NCBI GenBank assembly: GCA_965214625.1
Contig: OZ243962.1
Location: 930,001 to 994,000 of the forward strand
DNA length: 64,000 nucleotides
Direction: 5' to 3'
From: G965214625 sp965214625
GTDB lineage: Bacteria > Pseudomonadota > Gammaproteobacteria > Arenicellales > Poriferihabitantaceae
This document shows positions 62,685-64,000 of this stretch, in pieces. Position 1 is the stretch's first letter, and each line of letters begins with the position of its first letter. The notes beneath the pieces are model-generated. The model ran no database searches and was not told the DNA's origin. It was given only the letters and a program-made list of their open reading frames with translations. The position numbers and the translations under genes were made by a program.

Positions 62685-64000
62685 CTAGAACAAGCCTTCT
62701 ACCTTGCCTTCTTCATTAAGCCGAATCCGGTTGGCCGCCGGCGTGCGCGGCAATCCGGGCATGGTCATGATGTCTCCACACACGACCACGATAAATCCCG
62801 CTCCAGCAGAAAGCCGGACCTCTCGGATTGACAGCGTATGCCCCGTCGGTGCCCCCTTTCGATTGGGATCGGTCGAAAAACTGTACTGTGTCTTTGCGAT
62901 ACAGACAGGCAGCGCACCGAAGCCATTTTGCTGGAGTTCCCTGATCTGGTTGATGGTTTTTTGATCGGCGGAAATCCCATCGGCACGATAGAGTCGGGTT
63001 GCGACCGTTTCGATTTTTTCCCAAATGGGCATCTCGTCAGGATACAGCGGACTGAACTGGCTGACACCGCTGTCCGCCACTTTGGCCACTTCCTGTGCCA
63101 GTTCGATCGTGCCATTACCCCCGTTTGCCCAGTGGCTGGCATCCATCGCTTTGACGCCATACGCTTCGGTTGCCTCACGGACAGCGGCAATTTCATCCGC
63201 CGTATCGGCGCTGAACTGGTTGATTGCAACCACCACCGGCACACCATACAACTTGACGTTTTCGATGTGCCGCTTGAGATTGACACAGCCATCGCTCACC
63301 GCTTGCACATTTTCGCTTCCCAAGTCGTCTTTCGACACCCCGCCATGCATCTTCAATGCACGAACCGTTGCAACAATCACCACCACATCCGGTGTCAGAC
63401 CGGCACTGCGACACTTGATGTCAAAAAATTTCTCTGCCCCCAGGTCCGCCCCGAAACCCGCTTCGGTGATCACGTAATCCGACAATTTCATGGCCGCCCG
63501 GGTTGCGATCACCGAGTTGCATCCATGGGCAATATTGGCAAACGGTCCACCGTGAATAAAAGCGGGATTGTGTTCCAGCGTCTGGACCAGATTCGGCGCC
63601 AGTGCTTCTTTTAACAACACCGTCATCGGACCCGGTCCCATTACCGCCTCGGCACGAACCGGCTGACGATCACGGGTGAATCCAATCACGATCTTGCTCA
63701 GCCTGCGCTGCAGATCCGCCAGATTCTTCGACAGACAGAAAATCGCCATGATTTCAGAAGCGACCGTGATATCAAATCCATCCTCTCGCGGAAAACCGTT
63801 CGAGATTCCGCCCAGTGAGCTGGTAATCTGCCGTAATGCGCGGTCATTCATGTCCACAACACGCCGCCATGTCACCCGACGGCTGTCAATCCCCGCCTGG
63901 TTCCCCCAGTAGAGGTGATTGTCCACCAGTGCCGATAACAGATTATGTGCCGCACTGATGGCATGGAAATCCCCCGTGAAATGCAAATTAATGTCTTCCA
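62685..64000 (-). CDS. fhs: Formate-tetrahydrofolate ligase, C-terminal part
   Basis: The frame is open to the window end, so the N-terminal hundred or so residues (with the ATP loop) lie outside. About 438 residues are visible. Typical phrases are INLHFTGDFHAI, LYWGNQAGIDSRRVTWRRVVDMNDR and EDGFDITVASEIMAIFCL, then GPFANIAHGCNSV and EAGFGADLGAEKFFDIKCR. The protein joins formate to tetrahydrofolate with ATP. In this window it could use formate released by the amidase-like or demethylase pathways, or work in reverse. The gene is intact at its C terminus (TAAN-RIRLNEEGKVEGLF). Confidence 0.95.
   Translation of the reverse strand, partial: EDINLHFTGDFHAISAAHNLLSALVDNHLYWGNQAGIDSRRVTWRRVVDMNDRALRQITSSLGGISNGFPREDGFDITVASEIMAIFCLSKNLADLQRRLSKIVIGFTRDRQPVRAEAVMGPGPMTVLLKEALAPNLVQTLEHNPAFIHGGPFANIAHGCNSVIATRAAMKLSDYVITEAGFGADLGAEKFFDIKCRSAGLTPDVVVIVATVRALKMHGGVSKDDLGSENVQAVSDGCVNLKRHIENVKLYGVPVVVAINQFSADTADEIAAVREATEAYGVKAMDASHWANGGNGTIELAQEVAKVADSGVSQFSPLYPDEMPIWEKIETVATRLYRADGISADQKTINQIRELQQNGFGALPVCIAKTQYSFSTDPNRKGAPTGHTLSIREVRLSAGAGFIVVVCGDIMTMPGLPRTPAANRIRLNEEGKVEGLF

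Noticed and set aside
1..64000. CRISPR arrays, tRNA or rRNA genes, riboswitches
   Set aside because: No evenly spaced repeats, no tRNA-like TTCGA arm with matching stems and no ribosomal RNA sequence were noticed by eye; a dedicated scan could still find a short RNA.

Overview
The window reads as accessory and catabolic DNA of an aquatic, probably marine, gammaproteobacterium. The basis is a fused bifunctional mnmC (typical of Gammaproteobacteria), a proteorhodopsin-family gene, and a heavy load of genes for methylated amines, amides and compatible solutes. This placement is inference. No rRNA, tRNA, CRISPR array, replication origin or intact mobile element was found. Transposase, nuclease-family and toxin remnants mark several junctions.

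Region 1 (1-8283, + strand) is a hydantoinase/oxoprolinase operon. It holds the end of an unidentified repeat-bearing protein, hyuA, hyuB and two unusually long RbsC-type ABC permeases, the first interrupted by a one-base frameshift. The upstream protein and HyuB end in the same novel C-terminal motif. Region 2 (8346-15716, - strand) is an amide-type catabolic operon. It encodes an SCP2-like protein, an alpha/beta hydrolase, a lactonase-like metallo-beta-lactamase, a sodium:solute symporter, an N,N-dimethylformamidase-like large subunit and two different small-subunit paralogues. Region 3 (15796-18609, - strand) has a flotillin/YqiK-type protein with a duplicated coiled-coil unit and a rhodopsin with a D-T-L motif.

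Region 4 (18759-25423) is an ABC transporter whose binding protein is TorT-like, next to a LuxR-type response regulator and a hybrid histidine kinase. It suggests uptake and sensing of a TMAO-like solute. Region 5 (25424-30717) combines decayed genes (an AlbA/HATPase-type ATP-binding protein and a MazF toxin) with a PhyH dioxygenase, a creatinase/ectoine-hydrolase-like enzyme and a EutB-like dehydratase. Region 6 (30879-38729) holds a periplasmic cassette (cytochrome c, SCO, two Cys-rich secreted proteins), mnmC, an amidase, a CPA2 antiporter and a DUF1989 protein.

Region 7 (39594-57921) is the largest functional block and looks like betaine/carnitine/proline-betaine breakdown. It contains a gamma-butyrobetaine-hydroxylase-like dioxygenase, an N-methylproline/TMA-dehydrogenase-like flavoenzyme, two Rieske oxygenases, a zinc-type dehydrogenase, an HpbD-like enolase-superfamily enzyme, a methyltransferase, a rhodanese, a thioesterase of the betainyl-CoA type, a DMT exporter, two homocysteine-methyltransferase-like proteins with an altered zinc site, a second creatinase-like enzyme and a non-pyrrolysine MttB. 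Region 8 (58726-64000) carries a P450 with a decayed partial copy downstream, a GC-rich secreted HNH-type nuclease, a D-2-hydroxyacid dehydrogenase, and the C-terminal part of formate-tetrahydrofolate ligase, which could take up C1 units released by the demethylases.
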